64,000 bases of DNA. Source: CAZUMW01 sp964621615. Its GTDB lineage: Bacteria; Desulfobacterota; WTBG01; CAIYCZ01; CAIRTM01. Shown here piece by piece: positions 43,779-52,256 of this stretch; position 1 is the stretch's first letter; every line of letters starts with the position of its first letter. The stretch is from contig CAZUMW010000022.1 of assembly GCA_964621615.1 (NCBI GenBank), positions 1 through 64,000 on the forward strand. The letters are read 5' to 3'. The notes under the pieces are model-generated. The model was not told the origin of the DNA, did not search any database, and saw only the letters and a program-made list of their open reading frames with translations. A program made the translations under genes and the position numbers.

Positions 43779-44801
43779 CTACAGTGCCTTGAAGTGCGCG
43801 GTATCGTCCGCAATGCATCGGTCCAGGGCGGAAACAAGGCTGTCTATACCCTCACGGGTAACCGCGGAAACAGGGAAGACCCTGTCGGCATATGCGGCAT
43901 CAAGCTGCTGTATGAATGCGCGGGTATGCTTTTCCTCAGGATCGATATCGATTTTGTTGGCCGCAATAAGATACTTTTTTGTTTCCAGGTTATGACCGAA
44001 GCGGCGTATTTCATCCTGAAGCACCTGAAACGCCCGCACCGGTTCGACATCTGCATATTCTGAAATATCCAGCACAAAAAGCAGAATTTTAGTTCGCTCG
44101 ACGTGCTTTAAAAACTGTATTCCGAGCCCCCGGCCGTGTGAGGCCCCTTCGATTATGCCGGGGATGTCCGCCATAACCATGGAGCGGTATCCGGGAAGCT
44201 CAACGACGCCCACAACAGGATTGAGCGTCGTAAACGGGTAGCCGGCAACTTTCGGTGCCGCTCCTGACACAGCGGTAATAAGTGAAGATTTGCCTGCATT
44301 CGGCAGGCCGACAAGCCCTATATCGGCAATAATTTTAAGCTCAAGCACTGCATGGAATTCGGTGCCCGGCAGCCCGCTCTGGGCATATCTGGGCGCGCGG
44401 TGTGTGGGGGTGGCAAAGTGCTGATTGCCTTTGCCGCCACGGCCTCCGCGCGCGATCAGCGCCTGCTGGCCAGCCTGTTCGATTTCAGCTATTGCCTGTC
44501 CTGTTTCTTCGCGGCGAAGCACCGTGCCGCAGGGTACCGGAACAAACAGGTCGTCACCCTTCCTGCCGGAGCGGTTGCTGCCCATGCCGGCCTCTCCGTT
44601 CCCGGCGATTAGGCGTGGGGTATACCTGAACCTGGCAAGGCTGTTCATTCCGGCATCCCCCACCAGAAAAACGCTGCCGCCGTCACCGCCGTCGCCTCCG
44701 TCAGGGCCGCCGCGTGGCTTGTATTTTTCCCGGTGAAAGGAAACGCATCCCTTACCCCCGTCACCTGATTTTATAAACACCTTTGCAAAGTCAACAAACA
44801 T
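43779..44801 (-). CDS. obg: Obg/CgtA GTPase
   Basis: A 340-residue Obg GTPase, essential in most bacteria for late 50S assembly and stress control. The N-terminal glycine-rich Obg fold (KVFIKSGDGGKGCVSFHREK) is followed by the G domain: GLPNAGKSS (G1), a switch region, DIPGIIEGASHGRGLG (G3) and ANKIDIDPEE (G4). The C-terminal extension (OCT) is absent or very short. I start it at the ATG at 44801, where MFVDFAKVF matches the family; the longer reading adds 18 residues without support. A near-consensus promoter lies about 100 bases upstream. Confidence 0.93.
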   Translation of the reverse strand: MFVDFAKVFIKSGDGGKGCVSFHREKYKPRGGPDGGDGGDGGSVFLVGDAGMNSLARFRYTPRLIAGNGEAGMGSNRSGRKGDDLFVPVPCGTVLRREETGQAIAEIEQAGQQALIARGGRGGKGNQHFATPTHRAPRYAQSGLPGTEFHAVLELKIIADIGLVGLPNAGKSSLITAVSGAAPKVAGYPFTTLNPVVGVVELPGYRSMVMADIPGIIEGASHGRGLGIQFLKHVERTKILLFVLDISEYADVEPVRAFQVLQDEIRRFGHNLETKKYLIAANKIDIDPEEKHTRAFIQQLDAAYADRVFPVSAVTREGIDSLVSALDRCIADDTAHFKAL

Positions 44802-44903
44802 GATACCGAAGCGATAATTAATTACAATAAGGCCCCGTACAGGTGCACGGCTCAAAAATATGCTAAATTTGTAAGCATGATATATGATTGTTTCTGATTA
44901 AAA

Positions 44904-44933
44904 ATTATACGTTTACCGCGGTGTATATGTCAA
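44904..44933 (-). promoter_or_regulatory. Consensus promoter for obg
   Basis: On the minus strand, TTGACA (44928-44933), an 18-base spacer and TATAAT (44904-44909). Both hexamers are perfect. The predicted leader is about 100 bases. Confidence 0.65.
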
Positions 44934-44987
44934 ATAAATGCTTTTGCCGGATGTGCCCGCACCGGCTTCCGTTTTTGTTACTTTGCA

Positions 44988-45017
44988 TTGACACCGGGCG
45001 GCCCGTTGATTTATAGT
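44988..45017 (+). promoter_or_regulatory. Near-consensus promoter for the kinase fusion
   Basis: TTGACA (44988-44993), 18 bases and TATAGT (45012-45017), about 100 bases upstream of the start at 45117. Confidence 0.55.
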
Positions 45018-45116
45018 GCGGAATACTTTATTTTTTAATCATAAACACCGGCGCAGGTATTGCAACCCCGGCGCCTGCTTTTCACGTTTTCTTCCAATGG
45101 GGGTATGTGAGCTGCA

Positions 45117-47579
45117 ATGGAAGACGAAAAACATCATGACACGTCACCTGAAAACAAAGTCGGCCCCGAGGATCTGCTTCAGTTTGCGGCGCTTCTTGCC
45201 CATCAGCTGAAGTCCCCCGTGGGGGCGGCTGGATCGCTTCTGAAAACCATCATCGGGGAATACGCCGGACACCTCAATGCCCGTCAAAAGGATCTTCTGT
45301 CGCGTGCTGACAGGCGCATTGAAGAGGCAATCGATGCCGCATCCCGAATGCTTACCATTGTGCGCCCCGAGCAGGATGACGACGAGGAGGAGCCTGTTGC
45401 TGAAGCAACGGGGCTGGTAAACAGGACCAGAACCCGCTTTGCCGAAGATGCCGCCCAGCGGGATATCGACCTTACCGTTGACATAGAGCTCGAGCCCGCT
45501 CTGGTCCACATTCGCGAGGCTGCGCTGTTTGAGGCCCTGAATGCCCTGGTGAACAACGCTATAAAATATACCCCCGACAACGGCAAAATCAGCATCACGG
45601 TCAGGAAGGCACCGGAGGAGGGACAGCTCCGGATAATTGTCGCCGATTCGGGTATCGGCATTCCGGAAGGTCAGCGGGAGAAAATCTTTGAGCCGTTTTA
45701 CCGCTCTCCCAACGCACAGAACACGACGCTGCCGGGCGTGGGGCTCGGCCTCGCCTTTGTGAAGGCGCTGGTAAACCGCGCGGGCGGCGATATCTGGATA
45801 GAAACATCAATTTACGGCGGTGCGGCCTTTATAATGCAGCTTTTCTCTGCGGAGGAGCTGCCGCGACCGGAAACAGGCTTCGGCTCCGAGCCCGAGCGGC
45901 TGAAGGTCGTTATCGTCGGCGGTGTGGCCGCCGGCCCCAAAGTAGCCTCTAAAATTATCAGGATGCATCCCGAAACGCAGGTCACCATTATTGAGCGGGA
46001 GGAATTTCTTTCTTATGCGGGCTGCGGGCTTCCTTATTATGTATCCGGTGTGGTCGATGAACAAAAAGAGCTTATGTCGACGGCCCTGGGATGTGTGCGC
46101 GATTCGGTTTTTTTTCAGCACGTCAAGCATGTCAATGTGCTGAGCAGAACGGAGGCGACCGAGATAGATCGCGTTGAAAAGCGCGTGCGCATTAAGGATT
46201 TGCGCAGCGAAGAGGAGCGGTGGATAGCCTATGACAAGCTCGTTCTTGCAACGGGTGCCGTTCCCATTATGCCCAATCTGGGTGGGCGCGAGCTGAAAAA
46301 TATTTTTACCCTTCACGGGATGCGCGATGCCGAAGGGGTCAGGCTCCACCTGCTTGAACAGAAGGCAAAAGATGTGGTTATTGTGGGCGGGGGCCTTATC
46401 GGCGTTGAAATGACCGAAGCGCTGGTTACCCGGGGATGCCGGGTTACCATTGTGGAGCGCGACAGCCAGATTTTGGGCATGCTCGACTGGGAGATGGCGC
46501 ATCACGTCGAGCGCCACATGGAATCAAGGGGCGTTCGCATCATGACAAACGCAAAGGCGCATTCGTTTTCAGGTGAGGAGTTTGTCCGCGCTGTGGTGAC
46601 CGACAAGGGAACCGTTCCCGCTGATATGGTGATTCTCGGTGTCGGCGTCCGGCCGCGCGTTGAGCTGGCACGAATCGCCGGGCTCGAGATAGGCTCAACC
46701 GGAGCGGTCAAGGTGGATGCGCGCATGCTTACCTCCGACTCTGATATCTATGCCGCCGGCGACTGCGTTGAGTGCATTGACATGCTCACGGATAAGCCCT
46801 GCTATGTGCCGCTGGGATCAACTGCAAACAAGCAGGGCCGTATTGCCGCTGTCAATATCTGCGGAGGCAACGAGACATTTCCCGGCGTCCTCGGCACCAC
46901 CGTGTGTAAGGTGTTTGATTTTTGCGTGGCCCGCACCGGCCTGACCGCCGGCCAGGCGGCTGCGGCCGGGTATGATCCGGTGATTGCCCTGTGCGGCGGT
47001 CCCGACCGCGAGCATTTTATGCCCGAGGCCCGCACGCTGCTGTTGAAGCTGATAGCGGATCCGGTTTCGCGCCGCCTTTTGGGCGTGCAGGCTGTGGGGC
47101 CGGGTGAGGGTGCCAAGCGCATCGACGTGGCCGCGACCGCTATAGCCGCAGGAATGACCGTGGATCAAATTGCAAATCTCGATCTCGGTTATGCGCCGCC
47201 CTATTCTCAGGCCATGGACAGCCTGATAACCGGAGCAAATGTCCTGCGCAACAAGATTGCCGGCCTGCTGACCGGGATTTGCCCTGTTGATGTGCACGCA
47301 AAGATGGAGCGCAATGAGGATTTTCTGCTTCTCGATGTAGGCACCCCCCAGGAGTATGAGGTGCAGCGCCTTCCCGGATCGAAGCTGATATCTCTAGGCA
47401 TGCTTCGCAGCCGGCTGAGTGAGCTTCCGCGCGATAAAGACATTATTATCATCAGCAGGCTGTGTATTCGTGCATATGAAGCGGCGCTTATCCTGCAGTC
47501 TGCCGGCTTTAGCCGTGTGCAGGTTGTCGACGGCGGACTTGTTGCCTGGCCGTTTGAGAAAATTTTCGGGATGAAGTGA
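45117..47579 (+). CDS. Histidine kinase - CoA disulfide reductase - rhodanese fusion
   Basis: An 820-residue three-part protein. Residues 1-245: a histidine kinase core with HisKA H29 (LLAHQLKSPVGAAG) and HATPase_c (N-box ALNALVNNAIKYTPD, G1 DSGIGIP, G2 GVGLGLAFVK), all intact. Residues about 260-705: a FAD/NAD(P) disulfide reductase of the CoA disulfide reductase type, with FAD motif VVIVGGVAAGPKVASKI, redox Cys C303 in SYAGCGLPYYVSG, NAD motif VVIVGGGLIGVEM and DIYAAGDC. Residues about 720-820: a rhodanese domain with C783 in SRLCIRAYEAA; its active loop is shorter than the usual CxxGxR. There is no membrane segment, PAS or receiver. The reductase-rhodanese pair is known in CoADR-RHD enzymes that act on CoA persulfide or polysulfide; the kinase in front is the unusual part. 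Confidence 0.85.
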   Translation: MEDEKHHDTSPENKVGPEDLLQFAALLAHQLKSPVGAAGSLLKTIIGEYAGHLNARQKDLLSRADRRIEEAIDAASRMLTIVRPEQDDDEEEPVAEATGLVNRTRTRFAEDAAQRDIDLTVDIELEPALVHIREAALFEALNALVNNAIKYTPDNGKISITVRKAPEEGQLRIIVADSGIGIPEGQREKIFEPFYRSPNAQNTTLPGVGLGLAFVKALVNRAGGDIWIETSIYGGAAFIMQLFSAEELPRPETGFGSEPERLKVVIVGGVAAGPKVASKIIRMHPETQVTIIEREEFLSYAGCGLPYYVSGVVDEQKELMSTALGCVRDSVFFQHVKHVNVLSRTEATEIDRVEKRVRIKDLRSEEERWIAYDKLVLATGAVPIMPNLGGRELKNIFTLHGMRDAEGVRLHLLEQKAKDVVIVGGGLIGVEMTEALVTRGCRVTIVERDSQILGMLDWEMAHHVERHMESRGVRIMTNAKAHSFSGEEFVRAVVTDKGTVPADMVILGVGVRPRVELARIAGLEIGSTGAVKVDARMLTSDSDIYAAGDCVECIDMLTDKPCYVPLGSTANKQGRIAAVNICGGNETFPGVLGTTVCKVFDFCVARTGLTAGQAAAAGYDPVIALCGGPDREHFMPEARTLLLKLIADPVSRRLLGVQAVGPGEGAKRIDVAATAIAAGMTVDQIANLDLGYAPPYSQAMDSLITGANVLRNKIAGLLTGICPVDVHAKMERNEDFLLLDVGTPQEYEVQRLPGSKLISLGMLRSRLSELPRDKDIIIISRLCIRAYEAALILQSAGFSRVQVVDGGLVAWPFEKIFGMK

Positions 47580-47641
47580 GGCCGCACAAAGCATTTATCC
47601 ACCAGTGCTCCGCGCCGGAATCCGCCCGCAAAAGCGCGACG

Positions 47642-48364
47642 TCAGGGGGAGAGCATTTTCTGCAGCTCAGCTGCATTTTTGGCCGCATAGCCCCTGTTGT
47701 CGTTGTCAAAGTATACGTACGCTTCTTTTTCCCACCCCCGTATTTTATCAGCCCAGCCGCGCAGCTCTTTTTTTGTATAGTTTGAGGCATACAGCGTGCG
47801 CGAGCCGTGCAGCCGGACATAGACAAACTCCGCGGTGATTGCTTCGTGATAGGGGAATTTACCCGCTGTGTCGGATATGCAGAATGCTATATTATGTTTG
47901 CGCAGTGCGGCAAAAAAGGTGTCATTAATCCACGAGGGATCCCGTACCTCGACTGTGTAGCGCATGCCCGGGTCAAGCGATGTGCAAAAATGAGCAAACC
48001 GCTCCTCATCGAATGAAAACCTCGGCGGCAGCTGAATGAGCACGGGCCCGAGCTTATCTCCAAGCGCGCGAGCGCCGCGGAAAAATTTTTCAAGCGATTG
48101 CTCGGGGTCGCGAAGGCGTTTGATATGAGTGATGTAGCGGCTTGCTTTGACCGCCCACTGAAAGTGACCGGGCGTGCGCTCATTCCAGTTGCTGAACGTT
48201 TTTTCTTTGGGAAGCCGGTAGAATGTGGCGTTCAGCTCTACGGTGTCGAAATGCTCGGCATAATATTCAAGCCACCTTTTCTTCGGCCAGTCTTCAGGAT
48301 AAAAGGGCCCTTTCCAGTGGTCGTAATTCCATCCTGACGTGCCGATGTGAATACGCGCTGCCAT
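47642..48364 (-). CDS. DUF72 (YecE-like) protein
   Basis: A 240-residue protein of the DUF72 TIM-barrel family, of unknown function. Signature stretches are IGTSGWNYDHWKGPFYPE, the FDTVELNATFYRLP motif, FQWAVKASRYITHIKRL, GPVLIQLPPRF and AFCISDTAG, and YVRLHG near the end. The ATG at 48364 is chosen because the family motif starts within five residues; an upstream extension of 36 residues looks spurious. Convergent with the kinase fusion, 62 bases apart. Confidence 0.9.
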   Translation of the reverse strand: MAARIHIGTSGWNYDHWKGPFYPEDWPKKRWLEYYAEHFDTVELNATFYRLPKEKTFSNWNERTPGHFQWAVKASRYITHIKRLRDPEQSLEKFFRGARALGDKLGPVLIQLPPRFSFDEERFAHFCTSLDPGMRYTVEVRDPSWINDTFFAALRKHNIAFCISDTAGKFPYHEAITAEFVYVRLHGSRTLYASNYTKKELRGWADKIRGWEKEAYVYFDNDNRGYAAKNAAELQKMLSP

Positions 48365-48736
48365 GTTCTTACCATAATTACTCAGCGGGGCGAGGTCAAT
48401 CGCAAAGCCGAAAAAGCTGCCTGGTGCAGCTGAAGGCTCAGGCTCCGGGTGCTTTGTGTGCAGGGGGGGCAAAAAACATACGCATATTCCACAGAAGTGA
48501 AGCAGTCAGTATCGAACGAGACCCTTTTGACATTTTAAGAGCGGTGCCTATTCTGATAAAGGGCGCAGTCCGTCCGGTGTGCCGATATGTCAATAATACG
48601 TGACTTTGAAACAGGGGTGATCCGCACGTTGTTGTTCGCTATTGATGCGGAGATGCTGAATCCCTTGGCAGGGGCAGATATACCCGTGTGTGTGACACAA
48701 AGAAATAACACAAAGAGACGGCTCTGCCGGCCGGGC
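48365..48736. other. Divergent intergenic region
   Basis: A 372-base region between the DUF72 gene and the CocE-type hydrolase. It contains a candidate promoter (48527-48554). A 50-codon extension of the hydrolase frame (from 48587) precedes the signal peptide and is unlikely to be translated. Otherwise nothing is recognised. Confidence 0.5.
48527..48554 (+). promoter_or_regulatory. Candidate promoter
   Basis: TTGACA (48527-48532), 16 bases, and TATTCT (48549-48554), four of six matches at -10. It would drive the exported hydrolase 180 bases downstream. Confidence 0.35.
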
Positions 48737-50434
48737 ATGCGTATCGCTGTTTTTTTGGCGCTGCTTGTCTGTAGCTCGTGCGGCTCTCAGCCGGTAGAGG
48801 TCGAAATATTGATGCGCGACGGCACGCGGCTTCCCACCGACTTTTATTTTCCCGACTGCTGGTTTGCCCATCCGGACCTTCCAACCCTTCTCGTGCGGAC
48901 ACCCTACGGCAAAGAAAATATGCGTTTTCTGGGGCGGCTGTCAGAGCAGGGGGTTGTTGTGGCTGTTCAGGATATGCGTATGCGCGAGGGGGTACCCCCG
49001 GACGATTTTTATATTTTCCGGACCGACGGATGGGGAGAGCTGCAGGATGGCTATGACACGGTCAGGTATATTCGCAGCCGTTTCTGGTCAAATAATGTGG
49101 TGGTAACCCGGGGGGCGTCGGCGCTCGGCATTGTTCAGTATCTTCTTGCCGGTGTTGATAACTGCTCACTGTCCGGGCAGGTTGCAGCAGTTGCCACCCC
49201 TGATCTTTACAGCCATATGTTTTTCCCCGGCGGGGTTTTCAGGAAGCATGATATAGAGATGTGGATCGCCAGGCGGGGGTATCTGCAGGCACAGCGCGAT
49301 GCAATCATAGAAAGCGAGATTCTTGCTCACCCTGCTAAAGAAGAATACTGGGAGGAAGTAAATCTGAAAAACCGCCTGTCCTTTATCAATTCGCCGGCAC
49401 TTCATCTTGGCGGGTGGTATGATCTTCATTGCCAGGGTACCATTGACGCCTTTCACCTCTATGAAGAGGCGGCGGTTGAGCACAATTATCTGATAATGGG
49501 CCCATGGATCCACGCCATGATAAGCGATGAAGCGGCCCTTGAAGCTGCCGATAACATGACGGAGCTTATATACTGGACAGAGCAGTGGTGGGAAACACGG
49601 CAGCGCCCGCCGGCTGAGCTCTTTATCGAGCTTGCGCTGCAGGAAAACCTGAAAGCCTTTGACTGGCCCCGGGTTTCCTATTATGTAATGGGATCCGACA
49701 ATCAGACCACGGCAGGCAACTGGTGGTGTCATGCCGAGACCTGGCCGCCGGAAAACCAGATAACCGAGAAGCTGTACCTTGCCCCGGGCAAAAAGCTTTT
49801 ACCGGACCCCCCTGAGCAGGAAGCGCTCACCTATGTATACAACCCCCTTGATCCACTTCCGACACTCTGCGGCAGATATCTGGATGCCGCATATGCCGGT
49901 TCCTGTGATCTGAGCGCCCGCTATGACATCCGCCCTGACGTGCTGTATTTTGAAACCGAACCTCTCAGCAGCCCGTTAGAGATTACCGGGCGGGTGAAGC
50001 TTTGCCTTGAAATTGTGAGCGATCGACCGGATACCGATTTTAGCGCTTTTCTGGTTGATGTTTATCCCGGGGGAAGGAAAATGCTGGTGTGTGACGGCAT
50101 TGTTAGAGCCCGTTACCGGGAAGGGTTCGACCATATGGTTGAGCTCGATCCATATACGCCCGCCGAGGTTGTTGTCGATCTGTGGTCGACAAGCTTTGCG
50201 TTCGGGACCGGCCACCGTATCGGGCTGTACGTAAGCAGTTCAAACGCGCCCGGCTTTGAAACAAATCCAAACGCCGGCATTTCAGCTGATGGCTCTGAAG
50301 GCGTGCCGGCTACCAACACGGTGCTGACCGGAGAGGGAAGCTATCTCTTGCTCCCGACCTATCCGGAATATTCCTGTGAGCCGTACAAAACCGCGGGTGA
50401 CAACGAAGCAGCCGTTAAAAAAATCTGCCCCTGA
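48737..50434 (+). CDS. Exported CocE/NonD-type hydrolase
   Basis: A protein of about 565 residues with a short signal sequence (MRIAVFLALLVCSSCGS); C15 might be lipidated, although Cys at position -3 is not a standard lipobox. The body is an S15/CocE hydrolase: an N-terminal VEILMRDGTRLPTDFYFP, the LLVRTPYGKE motif, a nucleophile elbow RGASALGIVQY (G-x-S-x-x-G), and the C-terminal jelly-roll domain with the LYVSSSNAPGFETNPNAG motif typical of the family. Such enzymes cleave esters or peptides with a bulky acyl group. The substrate is unknown. The ATG is 150 bases into the longest reading and begins exactly at the signal sequence. Confidence 0.85.
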   Translation: MRIAVFLALLVCSSCGSQPVEVEILMRDGTRLPTDFYFPDCWFAHPDLPTLLVRTPYGKENMRFLGRLSEQGVVVAVQDMRMREGVPPDDFYIFRTDGWGELQDGYDTVRYIRSRFWSNNVVVTRGASALGIVQYLLAGVDNCSLSGQVAAVATPDLYSHMFFPGGVFRKHDIEMWIARRGYLQAQRDAIIESEILAHPAKEEYWEEVNLKNRLSFINSPALHLGGWYDLHCQGTIDAFHLYEEAAVEHNYLIMGPWIHAMISDEAALEAADNMTELIYWTEQWWETRQRPPAELFIELALQENLKAFDWPRVSYYVMGSDNQTTAGNWWCHAETWPPENQITEKLYLAPGKKLLPDPPEQEALTYVYNPLDPLPTLCGRYLDAAYAGSCDLSARYDIRPDVLYFETEPLSSPLEITGRVKLCLEIVSDRPDTDFSAFLVDVYPGGRKMLVCDGIVRARYREGFDHMVELDPYTPAEVVVDLWSTSFAFGTGHRIGLYVSSSNAPGFETNPNAGISADGSEGVPATNTVLTGEGSYLLLPTYPEYSCEPYKTAGDNEAAVKKICP

Positions 50435-50533
50435 CACACATATACGGGAGGCATTAAGCGCACGCGCCTTTCTGTCAGATGTATCGATTGTCAGCAGGCG
50501 GGTTCGTCCCGATAGTATATAACAATGCAGTTA

Positions 50534-50562
50534 TTGCTATCTCAGTGATTTGGGTCTATACT
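50534..50562 (+). promoter_or_regulatory. Candidate promoter
   Basis: TTGCTA (50534-50539), exactly 17 bases, and TATACT (50557-50562), five of six at -10, 60 bases upstream of the next start. Confidence 0.5.
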
Positions 50563-50621
50563 TTCTGCATCCCGAACCGGCTTTTCCTTAATGCTGGTAT
50601 TTATTTTAAACACGTTTGTAT

Positions 50622-51026
50622 ATGGATATTGAATCTATTTTTGCATCAGGCGGAATAATTACCATTTTAAAATGGGCTGTAATGATTCTGGTAACAGGGT
50701 TCATTGCCCAGTTCGGTAAAAAATTCGCAGAACATCTTATTGAGAGGGCAAAGAGAAAAAAAATCGAAAAAGCGCCACCGCAGGCTGCCTCCGCTTCGAA
50801 AGAAAAACAGGAACAAAACAGCCAAAAATCAGATGTGCATCCCGCGAAGACGCAGGCAGATGACACTGATCAGCAAAAACAGCAGCAAGCTTTCATTCCT
50901 GCTGCTGATCCTGACAATGAAGTGAGCGACAGGGACGCAAAAAAAAGCGACAAAGAAAATCTGAAAATCCGGAAGAAAAAAGAGAAAGCGCTGCAAAAGA
51001 AGCTTAAAAAATCAGAGGATGCGTGA
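50622..51026 (+). CDS. Membrane-anchored lysine-rich protein, unknown
   Basis: A 134-residue protein with one N-terminal membrane helix (IITILKWAVMILVTGFIAQFG) and a charged, low-complexity remainder. The tail is rich in Lys, Gln, Asp and Ser (RKKIEKAPPQAAS, then KIRKKKEKALQKKLKK). It probably lies in the cytoplasm and may bind nucleic acid or another acidic partner. No known domain is visible. A good candidate promoter precedes it; no ribosome binding site is obvious. It ends 36 bases from the convergent MoaD-like gene. Confidence 0.6.
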   Translation: MDIESIFASGGIITILKWAVMILVTGFIAQFGKKFAEHLIERAKRKKIEKAPPQAASASKEKQEQNSQKSDVHPAKTQADDTDQQKQQQAFIPAADPDNEVSDRDAKKSDKENLKIRKKKEKALQKKLKKSEDA

Positions 51027-51062
51027 GATCATAATACTGCCTGTCAGGGCGCACCCAGTGCC

Positions 51063-51347
51063 CTACCCGCCGTCAAAGGGGATTAAAATGGTAACACGGT
51101 CGCCGTGGTTCAGCCTGGTTTTCATGCCGCCGGTGGACTGATACGTTTCTTTGTTGACCAGAACAAGAAACGGCACTTTTTCCCGGGTCGTCTGATCGGT
51201 AATCTGACGGTCGAATCTGTCGCCGTATTTTTTTGTCAGAACCTCGAAAAGAGTGTGTAAAGAGGCACACGCAGGCAGCTCCACGGTTGTTTCCGGAGCG
51301 CCGATGACCTCCCGGATATTGGCGAATGTTTTAAGGTGTATTTCCAT
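51063..51347 (-). CDS. MoaD/ThiS-type sulfur carrier protein
   Basis: A 94-residue beta-grasp protein ending in Gly-Gly (LIPFDGG), the form activated as a C-terminal thiocarboxylate. Internal motifs (HLKTFANIREVIG, GDRVTILIP) match MoaD, which supplies sulfur to the pterin dithiolene of molybdenum and tungsten cofactors. It is the last gene of the minus-strand AOR operon, eight bases after the flavodoxin stop, so a role in maturing the tungstopterin of the AOR is likely. Dedicated MoaD-like genes next to AOR genes are common. Confidence 0.85.
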   Translation of the reverse strand: MEIHLKTFANIREVIGAPETTVELPACASLHTLFEVLTKKYGDRFDRQITDQTTREKVPFLVLVNKETYQSTGGMKTRLNHGDRVTILIPFDGG

Positions 51348-51355
51348 GCGAAACC

Positions 51356-51994
51356 TTATTTTTTATTGTGTGACGCAATCGCCTGTTCGATCTGCACGGC
51401 TGCCTCGGCGGCGTCTTTCCTGATTGCATCTTTTGAGCGCGGAACTTTGTCCCCGTCTTTTTCGTCAGCCGCCCGCACCTCGAAATAGCCCACGACGGTG
51501 CCGCCCTGCTCCCTGACTTTGTCAATTTTCTTTTTTTTGTATTTTTCGGCAAGCAGCGTGTCCGAGGTCGAAAAAAGCACCACGCTTTTTCCCGAAAACC
51601 TGTTTTTATCGATAAAGGTGCGCATGGCCGGGGCAAATTTTGATGCCCATATGGGGGCGGCAAGGATGACCGTCTTGTAGGGGGCCATGTTCACCTGCTC
51701 GGGCTCTATGGGTGTGTGCATCCCCAGAATGGTGCGAAACATCCCTCCGATGATACCCAGGGTGCTCTCGCGGTTTTTCAGGTCCTTAACTTCGATAAGA
51801 TCGGCTGAAAGATGATCCTGCAGGACCCGGCAGCACGCTTCGGTATTGCCGGTAAGAGAGTAATACAGAATAAGAATATCTGATTCAGTATCATTGCCGG
51901 TTGCATTGTCCTGCGCCCGTACGGGAGCGGCCGGACACAAAAAGATGGAAGCGCAGAGCAGTGTTACGATCAGGTGTGCAGTGTGTTTGTTCAT
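51356..51994 (-). CDS. Exported flavodoxin-like protein
   Basis: A protein of about 212 residues with a clear signal peptide (HTAHLIVTLLCASIFLCPAAP, cleavage after VRA). The mature part is a flavodoxin fold: DILILYYSLTGNTEACCR forms the FMN phosphate loop, VILAAPIWASKFAPAMRTFI the second loop, and VVLFSTSDTLL the third. It is predicted to be an FMN electron carrier or reductase located outside the cytoplasm, which is rare because flavodoxins are normally cytoplasmic. The ATG at 51994 has a perfect GGAGG site. It belongs to the AOR operon, though a 262-base gap separates it from the flavin reductase gene. Confidence 0.82.
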   Translation of the reverse strand: MNKHTAHLIVTLLCASIFLCPAAPVRAQDNATGNDTESDILILYYSLTGNTEACCRVLQDHLSADLIEVKDLKNRESTLGIIGGMFRTILGMHTPIEPEQVNMAPYKTVILAAPIWASKFAPAMRTFIDKNRFSGKSVVLFSTSDTLLAEKYKKKKIDKVREQGGTVVGYFEVRAADEKDGDKVPRSKDAIRKDAAEAAVQIEQAIASHNKK

Positions 51995-52256
51995 AAAAAC
52001 CTCCTCATTTTTTTGAAATCCCACTGTCGGACGTGTCCAAAATGGCATTATTCAATACAGCCCGCAGAAGCCGCACCGGACACGGGCTTTTCGAGCGCTC
52101 AGAAAAATTAACTGTTTTGCTGAGCGGCCCGGAAAAGTGTGCACATAGAATGCTGTTTCCGGACGCACACCGTAAGTCCCTGGCTGTGTGCTCCATCAAA
52201 GCCCTGGCCGGTGCGGCACTGAAAATTGTTTTGGACACCACTCTCACTGTCAGACA

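Larger units (their letters stand above)
44802..45116. other. Divergent promoter region between obg and the kinase fusion
   Basis: A 315-base spacer with two strong promoters pointing apart: 44904-44933 on the minus strand for obg and 44988-45017 on the plus strand for the kinase fusion. I see no riboswitch or RNA gene. Confidence 0.7.

Noticed and set aside
51046..51064. Small AGGGC/GCCCT hairpin between the convergent lysine-rich and MoaD-like genes.
   Set aside because: Only five base pairs and no T-run on either strand.
52033..52238. Inverted ends GTGTCCAAAA...TTTTGGACAC around 206 bases between the flavin reductase and flavodoxin genes; the 12-mer TTTTGGACACCA recurs at 2181-2192.
   Set aside because: Ten-base inverted repeats this close, and shared 12-mers, are expected by chance many times in 64 kb. 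No target-site duplication or transposase is seen. A genome-wide copy search would be needed to revive the idea of a small mobile element.
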